Shown: positions 63,873 to 64,000 of the stretch, one piece after another
Position numbering within the stretch: the stretch's first letter is position 1
How the letters are laid out: every line of letters begins with the position of its first letter
Source of the DNA: Rhodovibrio salinarum DSM 9154
GTDB taxonomy: Bacteria; Pseudomonadota; Alphaproteobacteria; Kiloniellales; Rhodovibrionaceae
Length of the DNA: 64,000 bases
Assembly (NCBI RefSeq): GCF_000515255.1
Contig: NZ_KI911559.1
Coordinates: 2,801,660 to 2,865,659 of the forward strand
Direction: 5' to 3'
Translations under genes and position numbers: made by a program
The notes under the pieces: model-generated
Seen by the model: only the letters and a program-made list of their open reading frames with translations
The model's database searches: none
Told to the model about the DNA's origin: nothing

Positions 63873-64000
63873 CTAGAAATGCCCGATCGACGCGGTTAGC
63901 TTGGTCTTCAGCGTGGCTGCATTGAACGGCTTGATGATGTAGTTGGTCACACCGGCCTGCTTGGCGGCGACCACGTTCTCGCTCTTGCTCTCAGCCGTCA
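63873..64000 (-). CDS. cheY: CheY-like response regulator (5' part outside window)
   Basis: Only the last 41-42 codons are present, ending KLTASIGHF at TAG 63875-63873. The conserved end of a receiver domain is clear: [20 protein letters not shown], then the Lys-Pro of [14 protein letters not shown]. It lies directly upstream of cheZ. The phosphorylated Asp is outside the window. Confidence 0.9.
   Translation of the reverse strand, partial: TAESKSENVVAAKQAGVTNYIIKPFNAATLKTKLTASIGHF

Overview
The window is about 64 kb of GC-rich DNA with tightly packed genes on both strands. It looks chromosomal and alphaproteobacterial, most likely from the order Rhodospirillales. The evidence is the gene order dGTPase-argS-SPOR-nagZ-scpA-scpB-tatABC-serS-surE-pcm-nlpD and yajC-secD-secF-Mth938, a magnesium-type HemB, a gamma-class carbonic anhydrase and a CheZ next to MotB-like proteins. 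No insertion sequence, prophage, CRISPR array or rRNA was seen. The only RNA gene recognised is a tRNA-Glu(TTC).

Left part (1-12.9 kb): a PqqD-like plus radical SAM pair that runs off the left edge, then an iron acquisition island. The island has an ABC permease and ATPase reading right, a binding lipoprotein and TonB-dependent receptor reading left, a Fur-box-like operator at 6770-6788, and an AraC regulator, IroE-like esterase and DUF2218 protein reading right. It ends with a dedicated energy module: small exported protein, ExbB, two ExbDs and a TonB. Together these could carry a ferric siderophore across both membranes and release its iron.

12.9-25.1 kb: a complete RND efflux operon (membrane fusion protein, pump, outer membrane factor) with a divergent TetR repressor and an AcrR-like operator between them. 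Then come a short cytochrome oxidase assembly cluster (small membrane protein, SCO, CtaG), the tRNA, a DUF1194 protein, hemB and a YheT-like hydrolase.

25.2-54.5 kb: housekeeping genes. These cover arginine biosynthesis (argC), ribosomal proteins L13/S9, tRNA modification (trmFO), superoxide dismutase flanked by homologues of two mitochondrial complex I assembly factors, Sec and Tat export, chromosome condensation (scpAB), two aminoacyl-tRNA synthetases, peptidoglycan recycling and division, and an A-type Fe-S carrier.

54.6-64 kb: a chemoreceptor, a 1.1-kb scar holding three decayed gene fragments, and a motility operon reading left: cheY, cheZ, two MotB-like proteins and a very large AMIN/TPR-like protein.

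The most striking signal is shared by two unrelated proton-driven systems. The exb locus and the motB-like locus each encode a pair of stator-type proteins in which one member keeps the membrane aspartate used for proton transfer and the other has lost it (Asn in ExbD2; no acidic residue in the second MotB-like protein).
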